This document shows positions 22,516-34,032 of a stretch of DNA of 58,613 bases, in pieces (the first letter of the stretch is position 1; each line of letters starts with the position of its first letter). The stretch spans positions 1-58,613 of the forward strand of contig FWWN02000313.1 in the NCBI GenBank assembly GCA_900175165.2, written 5' to 3'. A program made the position numbers and the translations under genes. The DNA comes from Rhizomucor pusillus (taxonomy: Eukaryota; Mucoromycota; Mucoromycetes; Mucorales; Lichtheimiaceae). Below the pieces are notes generated by a model, which worked only from the letters and a program-made list of their open reading frames with translations, searched no databases and was not told the DNA's origin.

Positions 22516-25370
22516 TGATGAAGGCTGTGTTGATACTGACGTCCCTGCTAAGAGGTTAAAGCGGTAACAGTGCTGGTGTGCCTCTGTACAGCAAGGACCT
22601 TGGTTCTTGCTCCGTTGTTGCTCACCAGAAGACGAACAGGTACTAAGGATCCGAGAAAAGCGAGAGAAAACGAGACCCAAGCAAGGGAAAACAAGGACAT
22701 ACATGCTGGAATAAAACCGAGCTATCATTATCAGCTGCATTGTAGTTAAATGAATTGTATACTCCATACATCAGACCTTGATGATAAATAACATGCAGAA
22801 CGAAAGTAACGTCAAGCAGGGAGCAATCAGAGATGTATCTGCCAGATAACAATTGAAATATGTCAGCATAGCCTCTCTCTCTGAGTCTCTGCTCGTGTCC
22901 ATACCTGCTGAGACCTCGAAGATATGAAGCTTCGTGGACAGCATCAAAGACCATGCATGTACACAGAGCTTGTCATCCATAAAATATCTTGAAGAAAGAA
23001 GCTTTGGCATTGCGAGCATACTGTAATCGAAGAGCTTGGAAAGGGGTCGAGGCAAAATCTACTTTGGATACCTGGGTGCATGCAATTGGTATTTTGACTG
23101 AGTGAATACAGAGCAAAAGAGGAGCAGGGCGGCCAAACGCGGTCTGGCTAATAAATTTGTAAGTTTCGTGTTGCGCACAAAAACCTTGCATTTGTACTTG
23201 CTCTTTGCCCTTCGTTGTCTTTTAGTAGCCTTCCGCTGTATCATAGAATACATCAAGTTGGACCGAGTTGTTTTTGACATACCAAGGAGACAGACGAAAT
23301 GTAATAAGTTGCCATGCATTTTAATGCATAGCATCGCTAGCAACATAGCAATCAGCTTCCTTTCGCTGGCTTAAGTAAACGACCTGATGCTTGTATGTAC
23401 TATTCTACATTGTTCTCAAAGTCAGTGGCCTGCTTTTTACGCTTCACGAAGATAGTCTGCATTTCGGTGTTGGTCTGAGCAGGCTGTTGTTTATGCAGAA
23501 GGATGATTTGCGCAACGATGGAATGCTGATCCGCCGAGCGCGAAATCCTAATAAGGCAAGTTCAATTGGAGAGGACAAATTTCACGACATGTCTGTGCAG
23601 AAACTGTGGTAATGATATTGAAAAAGTACATTAGATGCACCTATGCTTTCTCCAGGATGAAGTGTTTCAGAATAAGGAGCATGAAACAATTTTGTTCGGT
23701 ATCTTATCATTCCTACACAGAATGTGTGGGCAAACATTGCTAGGGTATTGAAATGTACTTCTACATGCAAACCACTTTTCCCATCCTAACAGGATTTCTT
23801 TTCCTCTGACGCGCTCAACTTCTTCCATTGCTTCCTGCGAAGAGAGCAAGTTTATGCAGTTCCTTTTTTGGGGCAACCTTGCAAAAAAGGTTTCAATAAG
23901 GCTTACCACGAAGAACTTCACTTTTGGATTTTATATGCTACTGTGTAACTTTGATGAGAAATTCTGTTTCTGCAGATTTCAATTATTCGGTACCTACTCT
24001 TCTGGTGTCTGTACGATAATTATGCGCCGAGTTCTTGCCGAGAGCCGTCGGAAAGGTATAATAAGGGCGGTTTCTGTGGACCCATTTTCTCCCGCTTCAC
24101 AGTGGCAAATGAAGGCGCTTAATCGACCTGTGCCACCCCAGGGATGGTTAATCTGATGCTGCTTCTTGGTGCTAAAGACCAGTCGCTTACGCCGTAGCAG
24201 ATTAACTTCGCTGTGTGGCATAACGGTGTAAGGGACAGAATTTTTGGTCTGTCTCTTTTTTAATTAACTAAAAGAACTAGCAAATCGGCAAGTCAGGGAA
24301 ACTGATGCTGACGATTGCTTTTCTAAAACTTTAGGGCCTCAGAGCCCATGTTTTTGGAACCTGGCCCTCCTGGCCCATAATAACAAATAATGAAAATGGA
24401 AGTATGGACTCTAGCTAGTCCTCAGCAATGCAGTCTTGCATTTTAGCTGTAGTGATCGTCGTCTTGCTCATAATCCTGGCTTTGTGTGATCAGTCTAGCC
24501 TGCTGCAAATAAACTTTGATCTTACAATGCAATGACCGTGTTTTCCTCCCTTTATTGCTAATTGAGCGGACGGTTTTCAGTGCAGCGTATGGGCAAGTGC
24601 TAGCCATTTGCCTCTCGAAGTTTATTTTCACCGTGTCAGTGTGTAAAACTTCGAAATACTCTGGTGGTCTATTCATGCACGTTCATTTGCACCAGCGCTA
24701 AGTCTGCTTTCAGCCGTACTTTGTAGCCATTGGTTTATATATAGATCTACATGCAACTTCTCAGGTGGCGCGAGCAAGGTTGTAAATGCATGCCGCCTTG
24801 TAGGTAACTAATGATATGAGGTACGGTATACTGTGAATCTTGTGCACTTTGCAGCCGTCCTTCAGTTTATGATCGCTAGTAGGCCTGCTCACCTCATTGC
24901 TACTACACTCGTCTTTATAACCATCTTTAGCAGTGCTAATATAGTATCAATATTTATGACCATAAACACATACGTAGATATTCCAGGTATCTGCTTCTGT
25001 CCGTTCGGCCGCGCGCAAAACTCAATTCTGCAGATTGGCGGTGCCGTGCTATAATAGAAGGAGCAAGTGCAAACTTTATATCTTTCACATGGATATCAAC
25101 TCTGCTAAAGGAAGAAAATTATATCATTTACAGTAACATTGTTGCGTGAAGGTAGGGGGAATGTGTGCTAAATGTACTACAGTGTGTGCTTCTTTTCTTT
25201 AAAAATGGATGCATCAAAGGGAAACCTGTTACGATCCGGAAGGAAAGAAGGATGCCAATCTTGCCATAGGAGGAGGATGGATGAAGAAGGAAAAAAGTTA
25301 AAAAAGAGAGGATGATGGGGGCGGGGAATGGTGTCCTTATACGGGATAATGCTTGAAGAAGATACAAGCT
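22516..25370. other. gene-poor region, nothing firmly recognised
   Basis: About 2.85 kb holds only short frames on both strands (longest about 100 codons, e.g. 22771-23055 minus and 23667-23921 minus). None matched a known family, and none could be extended by plausible splicing. It may contain decayed element sequence, a lncRNA, or a fast-evolving gene that cannot be read by eye. Confidence 0.45.
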
Positions 25371-26809
25371 TTACTCGACTGCATCGGCAATACCATCTTC
25401 CAGAATGGCAAAAGTGCATTCGTTCTCTGGCAAAGATGGTGAATCGTATACTTTGCAGATACGTTGCTCGCCCCGCCCTTTCTTCAAATAAAGCCGTGTG
25501 CACGATGCATGCGCGATAATGTTGCCACCGGCCGGTTTCTTGGGATCCGGATTAAACATGGATGCCGCGCCGTCCACCTGTGCAACAACCTGGTTGGTAA
25601 TGACAACAGCTACACCAAACTAAGCAATATATCCCGTAGTCAGACTAGACATTATTCGATGCTCACGTTTCCTCTCAGTATACACGTACCTCATCAGCTA
25701 GTCGTTGCAAGTGTCGTAAAAATTGAGCCAGGTGTGTTTGCCGTGCAGCCAATTCTCCTCTTCCTGCGTAATCAGTGCGATACAAGGCCATTGCGCTATC
25801 TACTATGAGCACCGAGAATCTGTTCAAAACAACCTTGGTTTAGCATAATTGACGGTATTTCTGCATCCGCGAAAATCCACTGACCTCGTTTCAGCCATCA
25901 TCGCAGCAGCCTGAATAAGCAAAGATGTCTGATGATCAGTGTTGTATGCTCGAGCGTATGCAATGTTATCAAGAGTTTCTTCGCCGTTGAGGGAAAATCT
26001 AATAACGATATAAATCAGACACGAAGTATAACTGGTTAATATATTTACGAATCAATTACCGTTGCGCTATTGACAAAATACGACTAGGTCGGAACGTGCT
26101 TTCAGTATCAATGTACAAACATTTGCCTTGTCCTCCACCGAGGCTGATTGGTAGCTAGATGCGAAAACGGCAGTGAGTGTCTCCACACAGACTAGTTTTC
26201 CCACCCACTTTGCATTTACCTGGGCTGTCACCGCCAGCATATGGCACAGTTGACTTTTCCCTGTTCGAAACTCTCCAAAAATCTCGGTAATTGATCCAGT
26301 TTCGATGCCACCTGCCGTGAACCGTCAGTCAACGTTGTCAAATGGTGTGGAATGATCTGGACAAAGTAGTATCTCACCTCCCAGCGCTCGATCCAACTCC
26401 TTGGAACCCGTGGTGATGGTGACAATCTCCTGACGTCGTTGATGCACATCCATAGCTGTTGTGAATCCAAGGTTAACTACTTTGGCAGCTAGATATTTCA
26501 GGGTGTGAGATCATGCGCTTGCTTTTCTCTCTCTGTCTACTACGCACCTTCTGCCAGGAACTTGTCTGCCTTGGCTTCCGAGATACCCTTGATCGCCAGA
26601 AGCGCTTTTTTAGGTGCATAAGCAACAGCTTCGACAGTGTAGTATCCTGCGTCCTTGAGCTTCTTGATATCTGACGCTGAAATGCCGCTTTGCTAATAAT
26701 CAAGGTTACCGATGCTGCGAAGCCAAGAACGATAGTAGAACGCATGTACCTCCAAGTGCGAGATCAAGAGCGGTCCGCAATCCTCTTCGTCGCCGTATGG
26801 TTGTGACAT
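25371..26809 (-). CDS. RAD51: RAD51 recombinase
   Basis: Eight exons give about 335 residues from [13 protein letters not shown] (26809) to the stop at 25371. The N-terminal helix-hairpin-helix lobe is present ([44 protein letters not shown]). The ATPase core carries Walker [10 protein letters not shown], the [14 protein letters not shown] segment, Walker [25 protein letters not shown], and loop 2 in [20 protein letters not shown]. The end is [25 protein letters not shown]. Rad51 forms filaments on single-stranded DNA and performs strand exchange in homologous recombination. All catalytic motifs are intact. Its upstream region (26890-26960) has several CGCG-containing words, suggestive of G1/S-type control but not exact ACGCGT boxes. 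Confidence 0.95.
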
Positions 26810-27409
26810 TGCGATGCAGAGAGTTTAAAATGTGGTGGAGAAGTTTGCAAAAGCAGGGAAAAAAGGTACCCAACCAGAACAAAGACCGAAACGCGCAGAG
26901 GAGCGAGGAAACAATGCGCGCGCGTCCCAATAATCTTTCCCTAACGCGATTCATAGTCCGACAACTTGGTTGCCATAGCAACAAGGCAGAAAATTTAACC
27001 GAATTGATTTTTCCATCAGTAGAGGATTGAAGTGATTTCTCTATTTCTTGCATACAAAAACTGCGGAGAATTTTAGTACTGGTTATTTATATTACAAACA
27101 AGAAGAACAAGGAACAATTGTGCTTGAACAACGATAATCGACAAACTGACCACAATTTAGCATTTGATAAGGTAACTGACTTGGGTGTAAGGATTGTTCG
27201 CTTTATACAGTCGAGATTATTTGGGGAGGTTGGGGAGAGAGGAATTTACAGTGAAGGGGTGGAGAGACGAGCCCGATACAAAAAAATAAACAGAAGGGCA
27301 AAGGGAGACAAAGATATAGAAGAGCGAGAAACAGAAAGATAACAACGTCGAGGGTGGAAGTATGTACAGTAAAGAAAACAGATGCACACCATGCAAGCGC
27401 AGCACACTA
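26810..27409. other. intergenic region upstream of RAD51
   Basis: This stretch holds the probable RAD51 promoter (GC-rich words aaacgcgcag, gcgcgcgcgtcc and aacgcgatt at about 26889-26950), then A/G-rich DNA to 27400. No coding frame looks real. Confidence 0.4.
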
Positions 27410-28010
27410 CTAGTAAGCGGTTGCTGCTGCTAAGCGACGGTCATCACCTACGCTGTGTGAACGCTGTCTCGTGGTCATAAATGGTTGCTTTGGGTGCCAA
27501 TCAGCAACGTCCTCGGATGCACCAGATTTGGTAGTAGTAGCAGTCGTTGCAGCAGCAGCAACTACCGTGAAGACGGCGGCGGTTGCAAAGGAGGTGTTGT
27601 GCGGTAAAGGATTCAATGTACGGTATACAGGTGAAGGCGATATCATCACGTTACAAAATGGGGACGATGGTGGTTTGCCCACAATAGTTAAAAGTTCAGC
27701 TTGAATATCGTCGCTGTTGTAGCAGCAGTAAGAAGAAGAAGAAGCAAAAGCAACAATCATTAGCACAACAGGGCATGGCAATTCATTCGTTCCCAAAATC
27801 TCGTTACCTTGCCTCCTGCAGCTTGGGTGCCCTGGGACGTATAGGCATGGGCGACACAATGACTAGGTTGTCCTGTTGTGCGGTGCGACTCGATGAGGCC
27901 AGTGATTCCGTGCAGACCATCTTTGTGTACCAAGCTGGAGGGCAACGGGAACAAGCACCGAAGAAAGGGTGCCTCCATGATGCGCAATAAATTTCCCCGA
28001 ATGGTAGCAT
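27410..28010 (-). CDS. possible small hypothetical protein, two exons
   Basis: A frame from ATG near 28010 (MLPFGEIYCAS) runs to ...KLQEA and can be spliced by a GT-AG intron (donor at about 27808, acceptor at about 27705) to a second frame. That frame reads DDIQAELLTIVGKPPSSPF...DWHPKQPFMTTRQRSHSVG and stops at 27410. The joined phase is open, and RQRSHS resembles a basophilic kinase/14-3-3 site. The product would be about 165 residues, rich in Ala/Thr/Ser, with no recognised domain. It could be a real short gene, the end of a longer gene with undetected 5' exons, or chance. Confidence 0.3.
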
Positions 28011-28383
28011 GACCCTTCATCGCATTTTAACGCATGAGACATCACTAAAGCGATACACCATTTTATTGATACGAGGTAAAGCTCGAGTGAAAAAAAAAGA
28101 TAGACATGTAAAGTGAAAAAAGGAAAAAGTTAAGAAAAAAGAAAAAGAAAAAGAAGGAAAAAGGAAAAAACATTATGTATTCATCGTGATTCTCCTCTCA
28201 CGTTTAAAAAGGACAAAAAAGAGACCAATATTCCAATTACCAAATGATGATCGGTATAACGTAGACAAAGGCACAAAGGCAGAGAGGAAAAGAAATAGAA
28301 GGGCTAGTTCGAGCATGGCAGTAATCACCATCCGCTTAGGGCTAAAATCAGGAAAACATTAGATCTTCCAGGCTACATTGAAA

Positions 28384-29885
28384 TCATACGTCGTTTCTTA
28401 CATTGGCTGGTGGTATATTGCGTGTTGCAGGAGTCGGTAATACACCAGTGGACCGACGGAACGAGGAAACGTTTGTCGTTGGATCGGTTGGGATTCCGGA
28501 AGGAGGCGCGACCACGCGTGATGAAGATGCTACCGGCTGACCTGTTGGTGCCAGCCTTCTCTGGCTTGCTCGTGTTGCTTCGTTGTGGTTTCCAGACTCT
28601 TCATTGCCGGTTTGCTGCTGCTGTTGTTGCTGCTGATGACCGTCCTTCTCCTAATACAGCAAAGGTTGTCAGTCATTATCATCATCGTCATCATATTCCG
28701 CCATTTTCGTCCGGTTTCCTTACAGGCTTAAATACAGTCCAGTCAAATACATAGTCGTATTGGAATCCTTCTCGCACAAAGAGATCTCTGAAGAGTTTGC
28801 GCAGGTAGCTGTAGTCTGGTTTATCGTCGAACCGCAGAGAACGTGTATAGTTCAAATAGATCGCAAACTCGCTCGGATATCCACGGCACAGAAGCTCCGT
28901 GGGCGTCGTCATTTTCTTCTCCATGATTCTGTCGTACTTTTGCTTCTTTGTTGCTGCTTTTAGACCTTGCCACGGCAATTGACCACGGCAGAAGTACATC
29001 AAGACATAGCCTAAGGATTCAAGATCGTCTCTTCGTGATTGTTCTAAAAAAAGCAAACCAAACCGTCAATGCAATCCTATCTTTTGCCTTCCAATTGCCA
29101 AGATAAAATCTTACCAACTCCCAGATGGGTGTTGATGCTAGCGTATCGTGCTGTACCCGTCAAATTCTTATTTTCTCTGTACGGAATATGCAGATGCGTC
29201 CGTGGATCACGATATTTCTTGGCGAGACCGAAATCAATAATATTGACTTGATTGCCGCGTTTTCCAATACCCATTAAGAAGTTGTCAGGCTTGATATCAC
29301 GATGAATGAAGTTCTTTGAATGGATATATTCAATGCGCGATAGCTAAGTTCAGAAACATAAACATCAGTTTCAACGTCATTACAGAGAATACCCATCTTC
29401 TTTTGCCATCCTTACCATCTGATCGGCTAGTAAAAGTACAGTCTTGAGACTGAATTTGCGGTTGCAAAAGTTGAACAAATCTTCCAGAGACGCTAAAAGG
29501 ATTTTTTTGTCAGTTTTATCGCAAAACCCATCAATGTTGCTGGAATATTCATACGTACGTCCCAATAGATCAATGACCATTGCATTGTAGTCACACTCTG
29601 TGCCGTACCATCGCACAAATGGTACACCTACGCCACCCGATAGAGCTTTGTACACTTTGGCTTCGTATTCAAGCTGTGGATGCTTTGCCTTGACGGATTC
29701 AAGCTTGATAGCAACCTCTTCTCCCGTAATGATATTGGTGCCTGTATACATACAATTATTTCACATGTAAGCTAGGGACTTGGCGGAAAAGCGGCAGTGG
29801 AGCACATACCGAGATAGATATCACCAAAGGAGCCAGAGCCGATTTTACGTCCAATCCTGTACTTGTTACCGACTCGCAAATCCAT
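28384..29885 (-). CDS. casein kinase 1 (delta/epsilon, Hrr25/Hhp-like)
   Basis: The gene starts [26 protein letters not shown] (29885). Catalytic features are GSGSFG, the Lys of [18 protein letters not shown] and [11 protein letters not shown]. The CK1-specific [24 protein letters not shown] replaces the APE motif. The exon at 29056-28731 carries [15 protein letters not shown]...LPWQGLKA and ends in [10 protein letters not shown] tail of about 90 residues follows, with a polyGln run ([12 protein letters not shown]), Ser/Thr/Pro-rich sequence and no C-terminal Cys pair. That argues against the membrane-bound Yck type. The family acts in vesicle traffic, DNA-damage signalling and ribosome maturation. 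The final codons are uncertain: reading through gives a TGA at 28384, while a GT-AG intron (28401-28342) would give Pro then TAA at 28336. Confidence 0.93.
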
Positions 29886-30636
29886 GGCTTTATGCTACAA
29901 TTCGTCACGCGTAAAGGTAATCAAGTATAAACAAGTTTACAGTATAAGAGAGCAAGTAGCACAGTGAGTCTACTCAATGTTGTGGCAATGCAATGAAAAA
30001 TAGAGAGAAGGAGGAAGTTAGGACAGGCGGTAAAAGCGTCGAAAAGGGGCCCAACGGCAGCAAACTTGCTCACAAAAGCCGGAGAATGAAAAAAGTCCAG
30101 AGTTTACGTTGACCGGGCAGCTGATTGTTCCCTCAATGCATGCACGGGCTTGGAGCCAAATCACACAATAGCTATAGTTGTCTACGGATGACTTTAGTTA
30201 CGAATCTCCTAGGATAAATCGTGGATCTTGAGCTGCATCGAGTGCCTATGCTCCTGGTGGGGCAAGATATGAGTTTTGATGGGAAAGTACAATAGCAACC
30301 ATGGATACATAGTTGACCGCCTCGCATGTTGATCAAGATCACGAAATATGTACATCCTCTTTTCCAGCATCGCTTATGATACGATGGTCCCGCAAAACGT
30401 TGGCTGTTGTGAATGGCAAGCTCCGTCCAGTCTAAAATTTCTTGTCCCTTTGCGCTCCTCAATGGTTTCACAACAAACAATGTACAGTAAAATGTCATGT
30501 TTCGAGGTCACTTGAGACCAACAGTCGTGGATTCTGCATATGAAACAATGGCGCTAAGTAGTAAGGATTTAATAACTTTAAAATTTTGAACATGGCAGTA
30601 AAAACTAGAATGAAACATTGATGTGTATATTATGCT
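29886..30636. other. intergenic region, no gene recognised
   Basis: About 750 bases lie between the CK1 start and the GGA stop. A minus-strand frame at 30172-30498 (108 codons) has no recognisable features. The DNA next to CK1 is its upstream region. Confidence 0.45.
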
Positions 30637-32800
30637 CTACAAATTTTCTTGATATTCCCCGGATTGCTCCATAAGAACACCGAGCTGATAGTACGTTACT
30701 TTGTATGTGCAACGGAGTTGCCTCTGTAACATGGACATTAGAGAATATTGTCTGCAAATAAACTGGCAGAGCGTTATTACCTCTTTGATATTACTAAGGA
30801 TGATATTCTGGTGTACACTTTTTACAGATTTAGGTCGGATAACGGAAGAAGATGCTGGCTCCATAGTGACAGCCATGGCCTACACATCGTATGTAAATAT
30901 ATCGCCACATTATGTGTCCGAGAGATTCACTTTCCACCTACGTTTCCCACCGTCATGTCTAATTTCATCTCTTCCATTGGCGCAATAGATTGGTTGGAGA
31001 ATGATGCTTTGAGTTTCATCGAATTATCGGTACTATTTTCGTATATTTCAAGATGGATTTGCAGTCCATTTTTATCAATTAGGGTGACTAGATATAGATG
31101 TCAATGGCATTAATTGCAAGGCCTCTCTTTTGCTTCTTTTCCATATCTCGCATGATCACGTACCAGTTCTGGAGACGGGAATGTCTGCATCGAAGCGAGG
31201 TTTCATTTGTTCGGGAGGGGAAGATGAGCTGCTGACGGGTGATGTTTGGTCTTCAAGGTCAATCAAGGAACCGAAGGTGGTGGTAATCGATGTCGTTTCT
31301 TGGACATGGCTCTTGTTGAATATATCGTAACTCGTGTTGTATATTCCTTGTTCAATATCTGAATATTTTGCCAATACTTTATCGATCAATGCATCCAAAG
31401 GCTTAACGTGATCTACAACCCCTTCATTAGCCACTGCCTGTCTTAAAACAAGTGAAATTCGTAGCTTTACCTTGGAGATCAAAATTCTCGTCGGATAACA
31501 TGCGTTTGGTCTTTGTCTGCGCGTTGCAAAGGACCTTGTGCAAATCCTTCATGGGTTTATCGATTTTGTCTTCTGGTTTCATAGCTTCCAGTTGCTCGTA
31601 GAGCACGATAGCTTTGCATTTGATGCCTCGAATCATCTGAGGGAACCGTTCTTCCTTATACTTTGTAAATGCTTCTTGATGTTTCTCCTTTACAGGCGTC
31701 CATTGTCATTTCACAGAATTTCACAAATAAGTTATTCCTTCGCTTCTTACGTCGGTAATGATGCTTTTTAGCAGATCATTCGCAATTCGTGTATTCTCGT
31801 CATCAGGCGATTTGCTTCTTCGTACATACTCGTGGAATTTCTGTTCATAATCTGCTAAGCACCCTTTCTAAAAATGATTTCCCATACTGTTTGTATATAC
31901 TCACTGTTGTCAGGAACATTTTCGCTTTCTCGAGCATTTCATCGGGAGTAAGCAATTTCTATATCCACGATAAGGAGTTAGAGACTATGCTTCAATGTAA
32001 CAGCAACAAGTGTAGAGTGTACCGGCGCAGTGAAGCTTGCAACTAGAGGTGAGTCAGAAACATCAGGAAAGGGATAGTTTAACTGCTTCAAGCAATGGTA
32101 TAATTTGACTAATCGTTCCATGTCTTCTCTGTACAAAGCATCGTGTTGGAAAGCAATGGCCCATTCCTTGATCATATATAACAAGCGCTCGTTCACTCGA
32201 GCTGACGTCGATGGCTGTGTAGGGATATAATCAAAGTGGTTCCAAGGATGTTCGGGCGACTCTTTTGATTTACGAGTCTCAGCAGGCGCAATGTTATGAT
32301 ATGGAATAAGCGGCGTCCTCTTTGTGATCTCGTTGACAAATTCGTCGGTTGACATTTGTAAGTGGAACGGATAATCGCATTCCAAGACGCACAAGTTGAG
32401 TAGCTACGTTAAAGTGACAAAAATTTGTCAATAATTCTAGTGGTGATACTATCGTGCGAAAACTTTACCGAAAGCGCATGCATAGCTTGCTGTGCGTTTT
32501 TGCTAACAACAAGCTTTGCTATTTTCAAAGCAGCAATTCTAGGACTAAAAAAGAAAAGCAGCACTCTGTTAAAGCTATATACTCTAACGGCCAAACGTTG
32601 TTTCCTGATGCTTACAAGGAGCCTTGTTTTTCATTGACAAGATCGCAAATCTGCTTTCCGAGTTTCAAGTCAAAACGTGGAGTTCCTGGCTTGCAAGCAT
32701 TGTCTAGACATGAAAAATGACGTCAATTTTGCATACGAAGCATCCAGTGCTTTCAGACGGAAGGCTTACCAATAAGTCCTTGCAACCGAATGTCTGCCAT
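30637..32800 (-). CDS. GGA-type clathrin adaptor (VHS-GAT-GAE)
   Basis: The first exon is MADIRLQGLI (32800), continuing DNACKPGTPRFDLKLGKQICDLVNEKQ in the VHS domain. VHS goes on through RIAALKIAKLVVSKNAQQAMHALS and YPFHLQMSTDEFVNEITKR. The GAT domain is helical (KLLTPDEMLEKAKMFL, KSPDDENTRIANDLLKSIIT, IRGIKCKAIVLYEQLEAMK). A hinge has SLIDLEDQ, which fits a clathrin-box motif. The C-terminal GAE domain reads LVTLIDKNGLQIHLEI...LKASFSNQSIAPMEEM..., then LRCTYKVTYYQLGVLMEQSGEY, and stops at 30637. GGAs are recruited by Arf-GTP to the trans-Golgi network and sort cargo to endosomes. For the last intron I use an acceptor in catgttacag, which restores SNIKE|RQLRCTYK. The promoter is shared with DSC3. 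Confidence 0.9.
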
Positions 32801-32972
32801 GGAACGTCAAGCAGAACTCTCAGGAACACAGCAGCATTTTTTTCTCTCTCGTCTTTTTTTGGCCTCTAAGCGAAAGAATTCAGTCGGCGACATTGTTGCT
32901 TGCACCACCACCACCAGCAGCATCAACCTCCTGTAGTTTCACAGGCTGAGAGAGAGAGGAGCACACACTGCT
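32801..32972. promoter_or_regulatory. bidirectional promoter between GGA and DSC3
   Basis: The start codons of two divergent genes are 172 bases apart. The GGA side is T-rich (32836-32862) and the DSC3 side has a gagagaga run (about 32949-32958). No clear core element was recognised. Confidence 0.45.
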
Positions 32973-33918
32973 ATGCGAGAATGCGTTGAGGAAACGTACG
33001 ATCATATAGAATTGCGTATACGATCGAATGAAGGACCAGATCTTGTCTTCCGCGTTTCGCCGCAGGATACAGTCTCGAGCATTAAGGAAAAGGTGAATTA
33101 CACTTACTCTCATCCAATTTCTGTTGCTGTCAGCTAATAAGCAGCTATTGCGTTTCAGATACGGCAAACGGCTGCGCACGCTCGAGACAGGAATATTCGT
33201 CTTATTCACAACGGCCGAATACTCGAAGACTCTAGACAACTTACTAGCTATGGTCTTGGCAAGTTTATGCGAGATCCAAACTCAAAAGCAAAGATACCAC
33301 CACCACTGCCAATATATATCCATTGCTCGCTATCAGAAAAGAGACCAGCAAATGCAGCAGCGTCGAGTATTAATACGGTATGATGGTGGCTCATGACATT
33401 TCAGAAGTGATAGGTGTTAATGTGCTCTTGAATATACAGAACCTGCCTCAGATGACACCGGCTGTCGGTTTCGATCGTTTGCGAGATATCGGGCTTTCAC
33501 AGGAAGATATCCAAGTAATAAGAGAACGGTTCCATCAACTGCATGGGACGGAAGGAGCAGGTTAGCAGAGAACTAGTTTGTTAGCAGGCAACCCTTGTTA
33601 TTTATGCTTAAACATTGTAGAAAACTCGGAGCTGGCACGAAATTTAGAAGAGCAGTGGATCGACAACAGCACGCAAACTTTACCAGATGGAAGTACGTGG
33701 TTCGTTTAAAATATTAGCGTATATCTCGTACTTATTGAATTTCAGCTGTACATGGCGCTTACAAGGAGATGCTGTGGGGCTTAATTCTCGGATTCTTCCT
33801 GGGCGTCATCTGCCTGTTCTGGTTCAAGGAATCTGTATTTACTCGACGACATCAGATGGGCATTATTGCTGGTATCCTGATCAATATTTCCTTTGGTATC
33901 CTCCATGTGTATTACTAG
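32973..33918 (+). CDS. DSC3: DSC E3 ubiquitin ligase complex subunit 3 (Dsc3-like)
   Basis: Exons join to about 240 residues. An N-terminal ubiquitin-like fold reads IELRIRSNEGPDLVFRVSPQDTVSSIKEK|IRQTAAHARDRNIRLIHNGRILED, followed by PPPLPIYIHCSLSEK. After a spacer comes GFDRLRDIGLSQEDIQVIRERFHQLHG, a helical segment typical of the Dsc3 C-terminal domain. Two membrane spans then follow (MLWGLILGFFLGVICLFWF and MGIIAGILINISFGILHVYY). The DSC complex is a Golgi/endosome ubiquitin ligase with an Hrd1-like layout; in fission yeast it cleaves sterol regulatory factor precursors. The start chosen, at 32973 (MRECVEETYDHIELRIRS), is the first in-frame Met of exon 1. The protein stops directly after the second span (VYY). 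Confidence 0.88.
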
Positions 33919-34032
33919 GACTCGTTCCTCTCCCCCGCACATCTCGACCTGTTATAGACAGAGAGCAATATTGATTCCCATTTTCCGTACCTCTTCCCCT
34001 CCACACCCTAATCCAGCGCGTTCCTTTCCCTA

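Noticed and set aside
33255..33285. GC-AG intron in DSC3 after SYGLG
   Set aside because: The would-be intron is only about 30 nt and the sequence is open in frame; reading through gives a sensible linker before KIPPPLPIYIHC.
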